NCBI RefSeq assembly: GCF_024693525.1
Contig: NZ_JAILKR010000133.1
Coordinates: 1 to 64,000, forward strand
Length of the DNA stretch: 64,000 bases
Direction: 5' to 3'
Source of the DNA: Selenomonas sp.
GTDB taxonomy: Bacteria > Bacillota_C > Negativicutes > Selenomonadales > Selenomonadaceae
How positions within the stretch are numbered: position 1 is the stretch's first letter; each line of letters begins with the position of its first letter. Both the position numbers and the translations under genes were made by a program. Below, one piece after another: positions 51,200 through 59,526 of this stretch. The notes beneath the pieces are model-generated. The model had not been told where the DNA came from. It did no database searches and saw only the letters and a program-made list of their open reading frames with translations.

Positions 51200-51510
51200 T
51201 TTTTTGCTCGCCCCTTATCGCCATATTTCTTTTTCCACCGCACGTAGTAGCACTCCGGATATTTCACGCCCAGATATTGACCTATCTCACGCCACTTGTA
51301 TCCTGCCGCATGCAGGGACTCCATAGCTTCGACACGTTCGGCCATCAGTTCACGGCTTAAATGCCCATGACAACCGTTCGATGTAGCTGATCCAGTCTCA
51401 TAGAGCTTAAATGCCAACTCCACCGACGTGGGGATCGGACGAAAAACAGCTATCGCAAATGCACCCCAGTTGGCGACGTGCAGCACATCATAAACATCGC
51501 ATCGCTTCAT
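51196..51510 (-). CDS. HTH-like hypothetical protein (104 aa)
   Basis: ATG overlapping the upstream stop. ERVEAMESLHAAGYKWREIG-type text is an HTH (YKWREIGQYLGVKYPECYY). Basic C-terminus. Possibly a DNA-binding accessory of replication. Confidence 0.6.
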   Translation of the reverse strand: MKRCDVYDVLHVANWGAFAIAVFRPIPTSVELAFKLYETGSATSNGCHGHLSRELMAERVEAMESLHAAGYKWREIGQYLGVKYPECYYVRWKKKYGDKGRAKK

Positions 51511-52088
51511 AACTTCCGCCTCCTGCTCATTGCCAATTGCTTTCTGCCACTCCCATCCAACGCGGTTGTCATTTTTAACCCCAGCCGCGAAAGAATCTTT
51601 TTATTTTCGGCCCGTTCCTTCCGGCGGCTGACAATGTCGTTATAAATCCGTCGAAACTGAGCCCTCGCCGTATTGACTTCATCGGCATCAAGTGCACATA
51701 GCTCTTGTTTGCCAAACTCTTTAACCGCCTGCTCAATGTCTGACGTTGAGTACGTCCATGCTTTATAGACGTGGCACGTACGCACCAATTGCATAACCTC
51801 CGCCCATGCCTGACCAGCGTCTTTTTCTTCATCCCCCTCAGCAGTCTTTCGGACACTGCCGGCGGCTTCGTAGATCTCTGCCACCGTGGGGAAGAATTTC
51901 GCATTACGCAGGCATTTCGTCAGCGCCGCATTCACTTCGTCATACGTCAGATCATCCAACGCCCCGATGTAGAGCTTCAAGAACTGATTGCGCTGCTCTT
52001 TCCCTGCTTTGTACATCGGGTGAAAGGGATACATTTGCAGCGTCATGGCTAGGAGTATGCCGGTCTTTTTCTTGTCCTCAATGTTCAC
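51507..52088 (-). CDS. Helicase loader/inhibitor-like protein (G39P-like)
   Basis: 193 residues from a GTG at 52088 (GGAGG nine bases upstream), overlapping the DnaD-like stop. MTLQMYPFHPMY, YDEVNAALTKCLRNAKFFPT and VAEIYEAAG are typical of the SPP1 G39P-like group that loads or restrains the replicative helicase. It takes the place of DnaC of prophage 1. Confidence 0.7.
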   Translation of the reverse strand: MNIEDKKKTGILLAMTLQMYPFHPMYKAGKEQRNQFLKLYIGALDDLTYDEVNAALTKCLRNAKFFPTVAEIYEAAGSVRKTAEGDEEKDAGQAWAEVMQLVRTCHVYKAWTYSTSDIEQAVKEFGKQELCALDADEVNTARAQFRRIYNDIVSRRKERAENKKILSRLGLKMTTALDGSGRKQLAMSRRRKL

Positions 52089-52956
52089 GCCCGTCGCCCT
52101 CCAAGTCCTCCAGCAAATCTGCAGCCATATCCTGCCAACCGTTAGCACTCTCCTTTACGCTCTTTTGCTTTCGTGCTGATTTGAAACCGTCTCGCTCCCA
52201 GCGCTCCAAAACTTTGATGACGTATTGGATTGACCGGCCACCATTGACAGCAGTTTCTTTGATTGCCTCAAGACACCACTGTTTCCCATATCGGTCATAA
52301 GCATCGTTTAGCTGCTCTAAAACAAGGTTTCCTGCGAAAGGCTGCAGATTATCGCAAAATGCCTTTACCACTTCACCTCGGTCATCGTCATAAAAATCCT
52401 GATTATCATCTTGACATTTTCCCGAAAATGAGGTATTACGCGCGATAGCAGCAGCAGCTATACTATCTCTATCTCTATCCTTACTCTTACCTAACTCTAT
52501 ACTATCCTTACCTATACTAACCTGGGTCGACCGTTTGGCAGTCGCTTGGTTGTCACTTGGTTGACATGGTGTCCGTCTGGCGGTTGTCGCTTGGTTGTCA
52601 CTTGGTTGACATGGTGGCAACAATTCGTACATTCCTTGACTGTCAACTTGCAGCTGGTTGACTTCTTCGCAGGTTGACGGCTGTTTTCGGTCCTTTCGGA
52701 TGTAATTGTGAATCCGCCAATGTTTTATTACCACCACGCCACTATCGAACGGAATAATATACTGCTTGGCAATAAGCATTTTCAGCTCGTCATCACTCGC
52801 TCCAATCATACGCTGGATACGTTTCGGATTATTGATAAAACCATCGTCATCAGCCCGCATTGCTAAATGAAAATATAAAGCTTGCGTTGATAATGACATA
52901 TCCAAAAAATTATCACTATCGATAATCGTTTTTGCAAACATTCTGCGTTCTGCCAT
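52078..52956 (-). CDS. DnaD-like replication initiation protein (prophage 2)
   Basis: 292 residues. N-terminal winged-helix region (FLDMSLSTQALYFHLAMRAD and DDGFINNPKRIQRMIGAS), a linker with two copies of a 15-residue unit (TPCQPSDNQAT), and a C-terminal DnaD domain (CLEAIKETAVNGGRSIQYVI). Origin-binding initiator; its gene contains the repeats described separately. Confidence 0.87.
   Translation of the reverse strand: MAERRMFAKTIIDSDNFLDMSLSTQALYFHLAMRADDDGFINNPKRIQRMIGASDDELKMLIAKQYIIPFDSGVVVIKHWRIHNYIRKDRKQPSTCEEVNQLQVDSQGMYELLPPCQPSDNQATTARRTPCQPSDNQATAKRSTQVSIGKDSIELGKSKDRDRDSIAAAAIARNTSFSGKCQDDNQDFYDDDRGEVVKAFCDNLQPFAGNLVLEQLNDAYDRYGKQWCLEAIKETAVNGGRSIQYVIKVLERWERDGFKSARKQKSVKESANGWQDMAADLLEDLEGDGREH
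52541..52616 (+). repeat. 31-bp direct repeats in the DnaD-like gene (possible origin, prophage 2)
   Basis: Identical 31-bp units at 52541-52571 and 52586-52616, period 45 bases (15 codons). Each unit itself contains CTTGGTTG twice, so four short iterons are present. Position inside the initiator gene fits an origin. Confidence 0.5.
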
Positions 52957-53004
52957 TTATTTTCCTTTCCGTAAGCGGGGATTTCTCCCCGCCTGTCACA
53001 TTAT

Positions 53005-53874
53005 TTATAACAACGTTTCCTGTTCTTTGATTTCGCCTGTTTCTGGATCTACATTTGCAGGAATATCATCAGTTTTATTTTCTTCTGAATCAACGGTAAT
53101 AACTGTTTCATCAGGTTCATCTGCCATATCTTCTGCGATATTGGTTTTAATGGTTTCATCCGTCGAAACTGCCCGGACAAATTCCGTTTTGATTGGTGCA
53201 TATTTGAGCGCCTGCTTGATGACCGTTTTCTTCGCCATGGCATCGAAATTCGTTGACCATGGGCTATAACTGGAACCTGCCGCCTTACTGTATTTCTTGG
53301 AGTGGTTTTTGATATCTTCCACACTCATGACGGCGAATCCAGAGCCACCCGCCTTCGTGCGGAACACCGCATAATAGAGAATCACCGCGCCGCGATCCGT
53401 AAGTGCGGGTTTATGCCTCAGCTTTTCATTCAGCCCCAGCTCATACTCGAAATCATCATTCTCACAGACCTCGTGAGCGCTGATGCTAGTGATTTCTCCA
53501 CTGCGGTATGCCAGGTCGATAAGACCCTTGTAGCCCAGCTGAAACTGGCATTCCAGTTGTCCATGATTGCGGTACGGAATGAGATATGCCTGCCCTAACG
53601 GCGTATTCGGTTCCACCCCCAACTGAGCCGCCTGCATCATGGCGCCCAAGAACGAATTCGGCGTACATTCCGCAAGCTGGGGATTCGTACTCATCGCCGT
53701 TAAAACCATGCGGGAAAAACGCTCACCAGTAAGCACCGAAGGCAGTGCCTTTTCAATTTGCGGTTTCATCTGCATAACGAGCTGCTTGATGCTCGATACG
53801 CCACCGTTAGATGTTGCAACTTTCCCCGACTGAGCCTTCTGGATCATACCGCCTTTTACTGTACCATTTGCCAT
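53005..53874 (-). CDS. recT: RecT single-strand annealing protein
   Basis: 289 residues. ERFSRMVLTAMSTNPQLAEC, GAMMQAAQLGVEPNTPLGQA, YLIPYRN and FQLGYKGLIDLAYRSGEI are classical RecT. Pairs with the YqaJ exonuclease upstream. Acidic C-terminal tail. Confidence 0.94.
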   Translation of the reverse strand: MANGTVKGGMIQKAQSGKVATSNGGVSSIKQLVMQMKPQIEKALPSVLTGERFSRMVLTAMSTNPQLAECTPNSFLGAMMQAAQLGVEPNTPLGQAYLIPYRNHGQLECQFQLGYKGLIDLAYRSGEITSISAHEVCENDDFEYELGLNEKLRHKPALTDRGAVILYYAVFRTKAGGSGFAVMSVEDIKNHSKKYSKAAGSSYSPWSTNFDAMAKKTVIKQALKYAPIKTEFVRAVSTDETIKTNIAEDMADEPDETVITVDSEENKTDDIPANVDPETGEIKEQETLL

Positions 53875-53891
53875 TTTAATTACCTCCTGTT

Positions 53892-54851
53892 TTATGCACT
53901 AAACCGACGAGAATCAGCCGATTTTTTACTGTATTTTTCAAAGATATCCGGCAGGTCTTTTTTCAGACGTTTCGAATCAATTGTTGTCCTGCCACTGACC
54001 GTTTTCCATGTCACTTTACGCGCATCATCGCCCTCACCAATAATGCCAATTTCATTGTCGCCAAGCATGGAACAAAGCTTGTTTTGTATATCTTTTGTCT
54101 GTGTATCTACATCAGCCTTTAACGACTTAAGTTCATCCAATCGCTCAAGCAGTTTTAAACTTTCTTGTGGCAGAATAATCGGCTCCGTCTGACCGCCTTT
54201 ATACATCTTTTTGAGGGATGTACTGGAACTATCCGAGCCATCAACAGACGGCATAATATGACGCTCTACTTTATCCCAAAAGGCGATCTCAGCCTCTTCC
54301 AGCGCGGCAATGTCGTCCTCATTACGTTCTACCACCCACGACACGAAGTGATTACCGCCGATCAGGCATGCGATATACCACCGTGGCAGGCCGCTGACCA
54401 TCATGTAATGCTGACACTGCACATAATAGTTCGGTGGGATTTCTCCCTCATCCCATTCGCCACGTTTGAAGGCGTTAGACGTCTTGCACTCCAACCCAGC
54501 ATCCTCGCCCACCACCAGGCGGTCAAAAGACGCCGTCATGAACGGATGCTTCTTCGAGCGATAGAGGCCACACTTACGAACCCTCTTTCCTTCCCGACGG
54601 CAGAACTCATCCGCCACAACCTGCTCGAGGATAGTGCCGAAGTGAACCGGTTCCGAATCGGAAATATCATCCTGCTGCACCTGGCCAGTCTTTTCCAGCC
54701 AGAGTGTATACTCCGATTTCCATGGGTTCATACCAACGATAGCCGCGGCCTCACTACCGCCAATACTATCATTACGGACCTTTAACCAAGCGGCACGGTC
54801 TTCGATCTCGGCCGCCGTCATAATCATTTCGCAGTTATCGTTTATACGCAT
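53892..54851 (-). CDS. YqaJ-family viral exonuclease
   Basis: 319 residues. RNDSIGGSEAAAIVGMNPWK, FGTILEQVVADEFCRREGK, ASFDRLVVG (Asp) and LECKTSN (ExK) match the lambda-exonuclease/YqaJ fold. Resects double-strand ends for RecT. Confidence 0.92.
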   Translation of the reverse strand: MRINDNCEMIMTAAEIEDRAAWLKVRNDSIGGSEAAAIVGMNPWKSEYTLWLEKTGQVQQDDISDSEPVHFGTILEQVVADEFCRREGKRVRKCGLYRSKKHPFMTASFDRLVVGEDAGLECKTSNAFKRGEWDEGEIPPNYYVQCQHYMMVSGLPRWYIACLIGGNHFVSWVVERNEDDIAALEEAEIAFWDKVERHIMPSVDGSDSSSTSLKKMYKGGQTEPIILPQESLKLLERLDELKSLKADVDTQTKDIQNKLCSMLGDNEIGIIGEGDDARKVTWKTVSGRTTIDSKRLKKDLPDIFEKYSKKSADSRRFSA

Positions 54852-54901
54852 TGCAATCTCTCTCCTATTCTGCTATGCTGTAAATGCATTAAGTATTTTT
54901 C

Positions 54902-54945
54902 TTTTGTTCCTTTGCGTTCGCCAAAACGCAAGGGAACTTTTTTTA
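54902..54945 (+). terminator. Plus-strand terminator upstream of the exonuclease gene
   Basis: Long stem (GTTCC and TTGCGTT arms) ending in TTTTTTT on plus, in a minus-strand operon. Equivalent in place to 12362-12393 of prophage 1. Confidence 0.65.
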
Positions 54946-55023
54946 TAGCCAAATCGCGATCACCGCTATTCCGGTAATCAATATGGCGGCTTGAACATCT
55001 TCGGTAAAATCGCTCCATCTCAT
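54943..55023 (-). CDS. Membrane micropeptide (26 aa)
   Basis: ATG at 55023 overlaps the upstream stop (ATGA) and has AGGGAG upstream. Product MRWSDFTEDVQ then one hydrophobic helix (AAILITGIAVIAIWL). Overlaps the hairpin at its stop. Real status is uncertain. Confidence 0.42.
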   Translation of the reverse strand: MRWSDFTEDVQAAILITGIAVIAIWL

Positions 55024-55145
55024 AGGCTCCCTGCCCCCATGCTGGCAAGAATTAAGACACTTGCCACACAGAAGAGCAGGAAGTCCTTTACTCCTTCATA
55101 GAACTGATGCTCACGCGCAATCTGGATGCGACTCCGTAAGTCCAT
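55020..55145 (-). CDS. Small membrane protein (41 aa)
   Basis: ATG at 55145 overlaps the HTH gene stop (TAATG), with GAGGAGG upstream. Helical N-terminus, then DFLLFCVASVLILASM as a membrane helix. Confidence 0.5.
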   Translation of the reverse strand: MDLRSRIQIAREHQFYEGVKDFLLFCVASVLILASMGAGSL

Positions 55146-55324
55146 TACAGCCCAACCTCCTCATATAAAGCCTGTCTACTCACACGGCCGTGGATAACAA
55201 TCTTCCCGGCCGCTCTTTTTTTATCATTAACCCGCCGCATGATGCGGTAAGCCGTAGACTTGGAACAGCGAAGAAGTTCTGCCACCTCTGCTGCAACCAT
55301 GAACGGCTTTTCTTTCTCAACCAT
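55145..55324 (-). CDS. Excisionase/AlpA-like HTH protein (59 aa)
   Basis: MVEKEKPFMVAAEVAELLRC then SKSTAYRIMRRVN is a MerR/HTH_17-type winged helix, as in phage Xis and AlpA proteins, and VIHGRVSRQALYEE follows. It overlaps the end of the regulator 55317-55619. It is the best candidate for the recombination directionality factor of the tyrosine integrase, though it could equally be a transcription factor. Confidence 0.65.
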   Translation of the reverse strand: MVEKEKPFMVAAEVAELLRCSKSTAYRIMRRVNDKKRAAGKIVIHGRVSRQALYEEVGL

Positions 55325-55619
55325 CTCTATCCTCCCCCTTGCATTTCTCCCTAAGCTCCTGGAGCCGTTTGCCTACGGGGCACATTGTTGCACAGTAGAC
55401 GCTTAGAAGCTCCGGCGCCTCATAGGTATCTGCCATGATCAGCAGTTCATCCCGATGCGGCTCCTGCAGCCCCCGCTCGATCTGGTAGAGGCGAGTAGAG
55501 CTGATACCTACCATTGCACCAGCTGATACCCGTGACTCAAAAACTGTGTCCCGCTCCGCCGCATGAATGCGAGCTTGATAATATGGGTTTGATACCGTCT
55601 CTTCACATGTAAACGACAA
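55317..55619 (-). CDS. XRE-like regulator (100 aa)
   Basis: TTG start behind GGAGG. HTH text ESRVSAGAMVGISSTRLYQI followed by ERGLQEPHRDELLIMADTY. Same place and fold as 12375-12824 of prophage 1. A possible 21-codon frame precedes it. Confidence 0.7.
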   Translation of the reverse strand: MSFTCEETVSNPYYQARIHAAERDTVFESRVSAGAMVGISSTRLYQIERGLQEPHRDELLIMADTYEAPELLSVYCATMCPVGKRLQELREKCKGEDRDG

Positions 55620-55694
55620 TCTTACTGCCTCCTCTTCGCACGTCGATACGTGCCTTCAACTCTCTCATTTTCGATAAACTATTGTTAGAACGCC

Positions 55695-55877
55695 TCACAC
55701 GCCAATCGTATAAGTCACATCGAGTGCTTTACATATTGCCGCGGCTTTCTCAATCGTTGCCTTGCTCCGCCCCCTCTCATAATTGGCAAGCTGCTGGGCA
55801 GTTATACCGGTACGCTTGGAAAGCTCATACAGGCTCATATCGCCTCTGGCCTTCCTCATAAACTCTGAAAACTTCAT
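55695..55877 (-). CDS. Small XRE-family regulator (60 aa)
   Basis: From the ATG at 55877 (AGGAGG upstream). MKFSEFMRKARGDMSLYELS then KRTGITAQQLANYERGRS is the HTH. Divergent from 56094-56546; 25-bp inverted repeats lie in front of both genes. Probably controls this divergent pair and the downstream early genes. Confidence 0.75.
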   Translation of the reverse strand: MKFSEFMRKARGDMSLYELSKRTGITAQQLANYERGRSKATIEKAAAICKALDVTYTIGV

Positions 55878-55887
55878 TTTTCTCACC

Positions 55888-56081
55888 TCCTGCTGATAGC
55901 TCAGCGCATTAGGTAAATATATTTGACTACCCACACCTTTAGTAGTAAGCTCTTAATTATAAGCGTCAGGCACGCGGATTCATGCTGCAGGGATTCGTGG
56001 GTAAACAAATATGGAGAGGGGCAGGTATGAGGTTCTCCAGACTCAGCCTGCCTTTTCTAATGCGCTGAGATATCAGCAGGA
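55888..56081. repeat. 25-bp inverted repeats flanking a divergent promoter region
   Basis: TCCTGCTGATAGCTCAGCGC... at 55888-55912 recurs in inverted form at 56057-56081 with one mismatch; each lies in the leader of one divergent gene and contains its ribosome site. Inner arms of 13 bases (55922-55934, 55997-56009; two mismatches) also face each other. A minus-strand TATAAT lies at 55956-55961. Confidence 0.6.
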
Positions 56082-56093
56082 AGGATGCTTTTT

Positions 56094-56546
56094 ATGATTT
56101 CCTATAACGACTTAACTGATTTTGATTTTCAAATAATCAATACTGTATATCAACATCAATCCATAACATTATCCGAACTAGAAACATTATTTCCCATGCA
56201 AAAGGCTTTACACTTACGAGTTGATTTTCTTTCTACACCAGACAGATCAGCCCCATTTTGTGGACATACATTTCCTCTCCCCAATACAGCCTATTTAGAA
56301 ATCGAATATGTAAATGAAGTCAATGAATCTGGTTTAAATTTCTCCAAACGCACAGATGTAATTCATATCACGGATTTAGGAATAAAAACTATTGAAGATT
56401 GGAAAGCACACTGCCGACAAAAAGCAAAACAAAAATGGGAAGCTAGAGCATGGAAATTTATCCCAATCGTAATCTCTGTCTTGGCGCTCATCGTGGCAAC
56501 AACATCGTTAGCGCAAGCACTACACTGGATAGACTTAACACTATAA
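56094..56546 (+). CDS. C-tail membrane protein, moron-like (150 aa)
   Basis: From the ATG at 56094 (GGAAGG nine bases upstream). AT-rich plus-strand gene inside the minus-strand early region. Soluble N-terminal ~115 residues (MISYNDLTDFDFQIINTVYQ, an HTH-like start) and one C-terminal transmembrane helix (FIPIVISVLALIVATTSL). Composition and orientation suggest an acquired gene expressed from the prophage. Function unknown; defence or exclusion is possible. Confidence 0.7.
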   Translation: MISYNDLTDFDFQIINTVYQHQSITLSELETLFPMQKALHLRVDFLSTPDRSAPFCGHTFPLPNTAYLEIEYVNEVNESGLNFSKRTDVIHITDLGIKTIEDWKAHCRQKAKQKWEARAWKFIPIVISVLALIVATTSLAQALHWIDLTL

Positions 56547-56622
56547 GGGACAATATTAGTAATACTCCATCAGATGGATGATTGCGATAATACTCATACC
56601 CTCTTTTGAATAAAGCAATCAT
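56488..56622 (-). CDS. Small membrane protein (44 aa), antisense overlap
   Basis: ATG at 56622 with GGAGG six bases upstream, 17 bases after the Rha gene stop. One strong membrane helix (DGVLLILSLIVLSLSSVVLA). Its last 59 bases overlap the 3' end of the plus-strand gene 56094-56546, so the two transcripts can pair tail to tail. Confidence 0.5.
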   Translation of the reverse strand: MIALFKRGYEYYRNHPSDGVLLILSLIVLSLSSVVLALTMLLPR

Positions 56623-56638
56623 GCTTGCCCTCCCTTCC

Positions 56639-57427
56639 TCACGCTCCTACTGCCGCAATCTCTCCATTCAGCAGCTTATCCGCGATCCGCATCGCATCGT
56701 CCAGCAGTCCTTTCTTTTCCAGGAATTCCGGTACGCTGGGCTTTTTCTTTAGGCCGTTTTCTTTCACGTAATACGAAATGGAGTTTCCGATACTGGTGTG
56801 GAAGGCCGTGTTGTATGCCGCTTTGAATCGGTGCCAGCCTTCGCGATACGTCAGACCCTTCTTCGCCGCATACGCCTGAATCATGGACACCAGCTTCTGC
56901 CGTTTCGTGCCCTCGGTGCATACGCAATTGAAGGTATCAATGCGAGAAGACTGAATCTGCTGCTGTTTTTTGATATCCTCAATATCCAGCTCCGTCCGTG
57001 CTAAACGGCGTTCCTGCTCCTGCAAAGCCTTAGCGCTCTCGACGAGGATGTCGAGCTGAGTTTTCGGCTTCGTCTGCTCCCGCAACTGTTTTTCCATCGT
57101 ATTGAATGCCTCGATGTATTTCAGCTTCCACTCCAACACGTCGCGCGTGTTGTTGAATGACATAACCAAAAGGCTAAAACCATCGCGGTTCATAATATAT
57201 TCTTTGCGGGCTTCGCCTTTGGCGTCTTGATAAGTGGTTTCGTAGAACCAACGCACTTTTGCGTCGGTTGCCGCAAGGTCTTTCATGTGGCTTTCTACAG
57301 CGCGAATCACTTCCGAATGCCGTTTCTTAAAAACCTCGGCAATTTTTCGACTAGAAACAACTACCTGTTCGTTCTGAACCTCTACCAGCTCATTGATGCT
57401 GGTGTTGGCGATTGTCATTATTTTCAT
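56639..57427 (-). CDS. Rha-type antirepressor with ORF6C-like C-terminus
   Basis: 262 residues from the ATG at 57427. Rha domain (about 10-110): VSSRKIAEVFKKRHSEVIRA, YIMNRDGFSLLVMSFNN, KLKYIEAFNTMEKQL. Coiled middle, then a DNA-binding C-terminus (YREGWHRFKAAYNTAFHTSI). Phage antirepressors of this form act in the lytic switch; here it follows cro. Confidence 0.85.
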   Translation of the reverse strand: MKIMTIANTSINELVEVQNEQVVVSSRKIAEVFKKRHSEVIRAVESHMKDLAATDAKVRWFYETTYQDAKGEARKEYIMNRDGFSLLVMSFNNTRDVLEWKLKYIEAFNTMEKQLREQTKPKTQLDILVESAKALQEQERRLARTELDIEDIKKQQQIQSSRIDTFNCVCTEGTKRQKLVSMIQAYAAKKGLTYREGWHRFKAAYNTAFHTSIGNSISYYVKENGLKKKPSVPEFLEKKGLLDDAMRIADKLLNGEIAAVGA

Positions 57428-57447
57428 GTTTCTCATCCTATCTTTGT

Positions 57448-57672
57448 TTAACTTTCTGTTTTAGCAAGTTTCAGAGTATAAAAATGGCTAATTCTACATT
57501 TTAACGCGCTCGCCAGAAGTGGCAGTTTATCGGCATTAAACTTATAAACTCCATGCTCGTATTTCCAATAAACCGATCCATTGCTATATCCTAATAGCTT
57601 AGCCATATCCTCGGTGGAAAGTTTTAACTCTTTCCTTCGTCTTGCAATGTAATCTAAATTGAATCCACTCAC
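57448..57672 (-). CDS. Cro-like repressor (prophage 2)
   Basis: About 74 residues; GTG at 57672 behind GGAGG (a TTG three bases upstream is possible). HTH KLSTEDMAKLLGYSNGSVYW. First gene of the lytic transcript. An operator-like site overlaps its 3' end (57452-57468). Confidence 0.82.
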   Translation of the reverse strand: MSGFNLDYIARRRKELKLSTEDMAKLLGYSNGSVYWKYEHGVYKFNADKLPLLASALKCRISHFYTLKLAKTES

Positions 57673-57693
57673 CAACTCATCCTCCTTTCTTAA

Positions 57694-57799
57694 CTTTCTA
57701 TTTTAGAAAGTTTCTATGGTTGTATTATATTCTTTCCGTTTTAGAAAGTCAAGAAATTTCTTTTCTATTTTAGAAATATTTTCTTTCTACATTAGAAAA
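57694..57799. promoter_or_regulatory. Operators and lytic promoter, prophage 2
   Basis: Four copies of a 17-bp palindrome, consensus CTTTCTANWTTAGAAAG, at 57694-57710, 57732-57748, 57761-57777 and 57783-57799; a fifth (CTTTCTGTTTTAGCAAG) is at 57452-57468. The minus-strand promoter TTGACT (57747-57752), 17-base spacer, TATAAT (57724-57729) contains one operator in its spacer. A plus-strand TATAAT at 57805-57810 probably serves the repressor. Confidence 0.83.
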
Positions 57800-57841
57800 G
57801 AGCCTATAATAAAATTGACATAATAGAAAGAGGTGAATCCT

Positions 57842-58276
57842 ATGATTATCGGTGAACGTATACGCAATATACGAGAAGATAAAGACATACTACAGCAAGA
57901 GTTGGCTGATGCTATAGGAATAAACGTTAGCGTTCTGAGCCGCATTGAAAAAGGTACACGACAATTGCGAGATGATGAGTTGACGAAGATAGCCGACAAA
58001 CTCCACGTCTCCACAGACTACCTGCTGGGCCGCACAGACGAGCCACATACCACAGTAAAAGGAGCTCCATCCTCTGGCCTCACCCAAAAAGAGGAACGTG
58101 AAATAGAGCAAGACCTGGAGGATATGATAAACAGCATGGCCTCTGCCGCCTATGAGTCAGATAACAGCGAGCAGGAGGACATCGAGGCACTGCAAGCCAC
58201 CCTGCGGGCCGCCATGATACAGGCCAAGCGTATAGCCAAGAAAAAATATACCCCAAGAAAATACCGGAAGGACTGA
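57842..58276 (+). CDS. CI-like XRE repressor (prophage 2)
   Basis: 144 residues from the ATG at 57842. IIGERIRNIREDKDILQQEL then ADAIGINVSVLSRIEKGTRQ is the HTH. Acidic helical C-terminus without a protease domain. It is followed by an ImmA-like protease gene four bases on, so induction is probably by ImmA cleavage, as in ICEBs1 and phi105-like elements. Confidence 0.87.
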   Translation: MIIGERIRNIREDKDILQQELADAIGINVSVLSRIEKGTRQLRDDELTKIADKLHVSTDYLLGRTDEPHTTVKGAPSSGLTQKEEREIEQDLEDMINSMASAAYESDNSEQEDIEALQATLRAAMIQAKRIAKKKYTPRKYRKD

Positions 58277-58280
58277 TTAC

Positions 58281-58709
58281 ATGGATGTAAAGGCAAAGGT
58301 AAATCAGCTTATCAAACGATGCGGCACGGATAACCCTGTGGCCATAGCCAAGGAATTAGGCATAAAGGTAATGTATGCGCCGCTCGGCGGCAGAAAGTAC
58401 GGCAATTACATCAAGTACAAGCGGGTAAAGACCATCATCATCGATAAAGAGATTTTGCCGCCACATCTATTCCGTTTTGTGTTTGCTCACGAGCTAGGAC
58501 ATGCCGTCTGCACACCAAATGAAAATACCCAATGGCTCGATCAGAACACTCTGGGTGTAAACAGCAGCCGCGTGGAATACATCGCTAATCAGTTCGCCAC
58601 CGAGCTCCTGCTAAATGACCGGTATTTACAAGACCACTCCACATCCACCATCTACTCCCTCGCCGACCGGCAAGGAGTGCCCGAAAGCTTTGTGGGATTC
58701 AAATACTGA
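58281..58709 (+). CDS. ImmA/IrrE-family metallopeptidase
   Basis: 142 residues with FVFAHELGH (HExxH at 70-74) and NQFATELLL as the third-ligand helix. Expected to cleave the repressor encoded just upstream when the cell is stressed. Confidence 0.9.
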   Translation: MDVKAKVNQLIKRCGTDNPVAIAKELGIKVMYAPLGGRKYGNYIKYKRVKTIIIDKEILPPHLFRFVFAHELGHAVCTPNENTQWLDQNTLGVNSSRVEYIANQFATELLLNDRYLQDHSTSTIYSLADRQGVPESFVGFKY

Positions 58710-58751
58710 TCTCAACCATCAACCAATTGCTAATCAAGGAGGTCTATTACT

Positions 58752-59417
58752 ATGCATCTGTTCGTATTTTTACTTTGCTTCGTTGTTTTTATATACGCTA
58801 TTGTGATGTTAGTGAAGTCAGGATGGTCTTTTTTTAAAGCACAACGTGCCGGAGAAAATCCAACGAGAACCAAAATCACTATGTATGCACTCATGATGTT
58901 TTTTGCAAGTTGCATCGGTGTTTACTCTGCTGCGCAGGATGCCCCAAACCATGCCACTAAGCAACAGACCGCACAAGAAGAGCAGCATCCTGTCTTAACA
59001 CCAGAGAAAGATATGGAGCAAATAGCCCAAAAATCTGCTTCCGGTGCATCTTTCAAACACTTGGAGATTGCTCCAGCCAATGGAAAATACGCCCTTATCG
59101 TCATGCTTGACAGCACAGGTGGACTGACCGACAAATCTATGCTTGATGCCTGGAAGCGGACCGCAAAGGAAGAAATCAAAAACCTTTATAACAGTCCAGA
59201 GGGCAAAGACATTTCAAATGTAACCGTACAAATATATGAGGATTTCACTAACCAAGCAACTGGCAAAAAAACAAACGCTGTTGCCTTCAATGTATCCATG
59301 AAAGCTGAGACCGCTGCCAATATCGATTGGAGCAACTACGGTTCTATTGATATCCTCAAAGCCGCCGACAACTTTCATATGCATCCAGCAGTAAAAAAAA
59401 TCGCTAATAAGAAATAA
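58752..59417 (+). CDS. Two-helix membrane protein of the lysogeny module (prophage 2)
   Basis: 221 residues; AAGGAGG upstream. Two transmembrane helices (about 2-22, 38-60), a polar linker and an outer domain ending in AANIDWS plus ~30 residues, the same layout and end as 14531-15208. Probably made in the lysogen. Exclusion of related phages is a reasonable guess. Confidence 0.72.
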   Translation: MHLFVFLLCFVVFIYAIVMLVKSGWSFFKAQRAGENPTRTKITMYALMMFFASCIGVYSAAQDAPNHATKQQTAQEEQHPVLTPEKDMEQIAQKSASGASFKHLEIAPANGKYALIVMLDSTGGLTDKSMLDAWKRTAKEEIKNLYNSPEGKDISNVTVQIYEDFTNQATGKKTNAVAFNVSMKAETAANIDWSNYGSIDILKAADNFHMHPAVKKIANKK

Positions 59418-59526
59418 CCCCCTCCCTGTCACACCGCCCTAGGACGTTGTGGGGTTTAAACGCTAATAAGCCGCCCGAAGGCGGATATAAAGATAGACTA
59501 CGCTAATTCATTGGCAATACCAAAAG

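Noticed and set aside
54165..54785. 206-codon open frame on plus opposite the exonuclease
   Set aside because: The minus-strand YqaJ gene is certain; the plus frame has no family features.
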